Assembly: GCA_013214355.1 (NCBI GenBank)
Contig: JABSSL010000036.1
Location: forward strand, 28,602 to 92,601
Origin: Saprospiraceae bacterium
GTDB taxonomy: Bacteria; Bacteroidota; Bacteroidia; Chitinophagales; Saprospiraceae
DNA: 64,000 nt
Reading direction: 5' to 3'
The notes beneath the pieces were generated by a model. The model was not told where the DNA came from, did not search any database, and saw only the letters and a program-made list of their open reading frames with translations. Positions 62,547 to 64,000 of this stretch are shown here, one piece after another. A program made the position numbers and the translations under genes. Within the stretch, counting starts at the first letter, position 1. The number at the start of each line of letters is the position of its first letter.

Positions 62547-63275
62547 ATGCCAAAGCATGTTTTAATTTTGGGATGTGGCCGCAGTGGTACCTCTATCTTT
62601 GGTGAGCTATTTGAGCAACTTTCCTGCTACACCTACTACAGTGAGCCACCTTATGCCAGCCTTAAGACTTTAAACTACCAGCAAGCTCAAGCAGTCAAAG
62701 TACCAAAAGAGTCAGAAGGGTATGCGCCGACAACCGGCTTATCCTTTCCGTTGGAGGACCTGCTAGCAACGGTCAAGGGGCCGTTGCAGGTATACTGGCA
62801 GGTTCGGCATCCTTTGGATACGATCTGTTCGCTGCGACTTGGAATTTCTCGCCATTGGGGTCATCATCCTCGACCCCATGACTGGGAAGATTGGTTGGAT
62901 AAACCCTTATTAGAGCAGTGTGCCTATCACTGGAATTACATCAATACCATAGGCTATCAGCAAGTCCAATCCATCGTACAGATATCTCGCTTTGAGGACA
63001 TGCTTGCCAATCCAATTGGTTTCGCCTTGGATCTTTCTAAACAGTTAGGAGTGGATATTGCAAAACACCGGTCAGAATTGGAAGCCTGGGCGCGCCGTGT
63101 ACAGAACACCAATAATGAGCAATTTGTGGAAGCAAAGACCTCCAGACCCTATTCCACCAAGGATCACAAAGTGCGAGTGGGGCGCTGGCGAGAAAATCTA
63201 GCAGAAGAAGAGATGTTAGGGATCCTACCCCTGATCCATACCACAATGAAAGAATTTAACTACGATATCAATTAG
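62547..63275 (+). CDS. Sulfotransferase-family protein
   Basis: A 242-residue P-loop protein: HVLILGCGRSGTSIFGELFEQL at the start is the PAPS phosphate-binding loop of sulfotransferases, and the second PAPS motif is in QVRHPLDTICSLRLGISRHWG. The C-terminal HKVRVGRWRENLAEEEM is typical of the family. The acceptor is unknown. Start ATG 62547, directly after the nitrilase gene; probably cotranscribed. Confidence 0.87.
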   Translation: MPKHVLILGCGRSGTSIFGELFEQLSCYTYYSEPPYASLKTLNYQQAQAVKVPKESEGYAPTTGLSFPLEDLLATVKGPLQVYWQVRHPLDTICSLRLGISRHWGHHPRPHDWEDWLDKPLLEQCAYHWNYINTIGYQQVQSIVQISRFEDMLANPIGFALDLSKQLGVDIAKHRSELEAWARRVQNTNNEQFVEAKTSRPYSTKDHKVRVGRWRENLAEEEMLGILPLIHTTMKEFNYDIN

Positions 63276-63296
63276 TGCGATAGCAGGACCCTTTCA

Positions 63297-63446
63297 TGGC
63301 ATCTGTCTTTGTAAATTCAATTAATCAGATGCCAAAATTGTAAATTTAATACTGGAACCACTAAATTTAGTTGTCGATCCTGCTCTTCTTGCCCATTAAT
63401 TAAGTATTTCAACCCGCATTTAGCCCGGTATCCACTCGGGTTGAAA
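63297..63446. promoter_or_regulatory. Two hairpins before the propeller-sensor gene
   Basis: TGGCATCTG/CAGATGCCA (63297-63305 with 63326-63334) and TTTCAACCCG/CGGGTTGAAA (63407-63416 with 63437-63446). The first may end the sulfotransferase transcript; the second is in the presumed leader of the gene at 63467. Confidence 0.4.
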
Positions 63447-63466
63447 ATACGGCTGCCTGATAATAT

Positions 63467-63955
63467 ATGAGCCTAAAAGTGACATACCGTAGTTACTTCA
63501 TATCGTGCTGCTACAGGAGTATTCTTGTGTTTGTATGCCAAATCTTTTTGGCCGGTATCACGCTAGGACAAACAGCCTCTTCTACCGCGCTTCCTAATGC
63601 AAAGCTTCGTTTTCAAGTAGAAAGTATCGGAAAACTAGCAGGTTTGAATTCCACCGATATACAAGCACTCTATCAAGATCGAGATGGCTATATCTGGATC
63701 GGGAATAAACCGGGAGTCAGCAGATTCGATGGCTACACCTTCCGCAACTATACTACGGCAAAAGATCAACCACTGGGGCCTATACATAGTATTATTGAGG
63801 ATCAAACTGGTACCGTGTGGATTGGTGGTGTCAATGGACTTTTTTATTGGCAGGATGGGCAATTTCATACTTGTGAAGTGGGTTGGTCGAAATTAGGCAG
63901 ATTTTGCCAATATGACTTCCCCGTTTTTGGATATTCGTTTTATCTCGTTGCGTAG
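63467..63955 (+). pseudogene. Truncated two-component-type propeller sensor, N-terminal fragment
   Basis: The frame encodes a signal peptide (about 1-35, ending TLGQ) and the first two Reg_prop propeller repeats (IQALYQDRDGYIWIGNKPGVSRFDGYTFRNY, IHSIIEDQTGTVWIGGVNGLFYWQDGQF). Normal members have about 14 repeats, a Y_Y_Y domain and a kinase or HTH part, about 900-1400 residues. After residue about 140 (near 63885) the homology stops and the frame ends at 63955. From 63893 on, the minus strand is open and reads as coding, so an insertion is more likely than a simple frameshift. Confidence 0.6.
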
Positions 63956-64000
63956 TAACTTTTGTCTCTGTGCTACAATGGATTGACCAAACTCGTGTTT
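63893..64000 (-). CDS. C-terminal end of an unidentified leftward gene
   Basis: On the minus strand an open frame enters from the window edge and ends at TAA (63893-63895), encoding 35 residues that end LRNEIKRISKNGEVILAKSA. It looks like real coding sequence and begins where the propeller gene loses homology. It could be the end of a transposase, but it is too short to identify. Confidence 0.4.
   Translation of the reverse strand, partial: KHEFGQSIVAQRQKLLRNEIKRISKNGEVILAKSA

Overview
The window looks like the chromosome of a member of the Bacteroidota, most likely Saprospiraceae (Lewinella-like); this is inferred from gene content, not from a marker gene. The signs are several type IX secretion (T9SS) C-terminal sorting domains, two large SprB-repeat surface proteins, many small outer-membrane beta-barrels, Bacteroidota-only families (DUF2480, ribosomal protein THX) and promoters of the TTG-N19/20-TAnnTTTG type. 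I see no tRNA, rRNA or CRISPR array.

Positions 1-17200 hold the most unusual region. A leftward set carries an ECF sigma factor, a membrane-anchored TPR protein that is probably its anti-sigma factor, and a translationally coupled BASS-type transporter; a methylthioribose-kinase-like gene lies beyond. Facing it, rightward, are a T9SS protein with a Kazal protease-inhibitor domain, a 1360-residue propeller/beta-helix T9SS protein, a T9SS subtilisin split by a frameshift, and a TPR-CHAT (caspase-like) protein with signal peptide and C-terminal membrane anchor. The control region between the two arms has five copies of the heptamer GGTGAGT, and the CHAT start codon sits just behind a perfect 12-bp inverted repeat. 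I read this as a candidate sigma-controlled envelope protease system.

Positions 17200-31000 carry a barrel, a compact unit with strong promoter, 40-codon ORF and terminator, an OmpA-like lipoprotein, an RRM protein, an M14 peptidase, metF, and a TetR-controlled set (LolA-like periplasmic protein, two FtsX-type permeases, ATPase, outer-membrane barrel) that looks like a trans-envelope lipid or hydrophobic-compound exporter.

Positions 31000-48600 are mostly housekeeping: scpB, DUF2480, purH, coaX, a PaaY-type protein, two tandem TPR paralogues, and two small regulator/SDR sets with visible operators. A 114-bp gene for ribosomal protein THX ends this part.

Positions 48600-64000 hold two SprB-repeat adhesins that share an identical 20-bp motif upstream, a helical-repeat protein between them, a YciI-like lipoprotein, an SH3 protein, and dprA, alkaline phosphatase, nitrilase and sulfotransferase genes. 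A propeller-sensor gene at the right edge breaks off after about 140 residues, where leftward coding sequence begins. Short dispersed repeats, including one MITE with a target-site duplication and two repeat families with two copies each, sit in the intergenic spaces.
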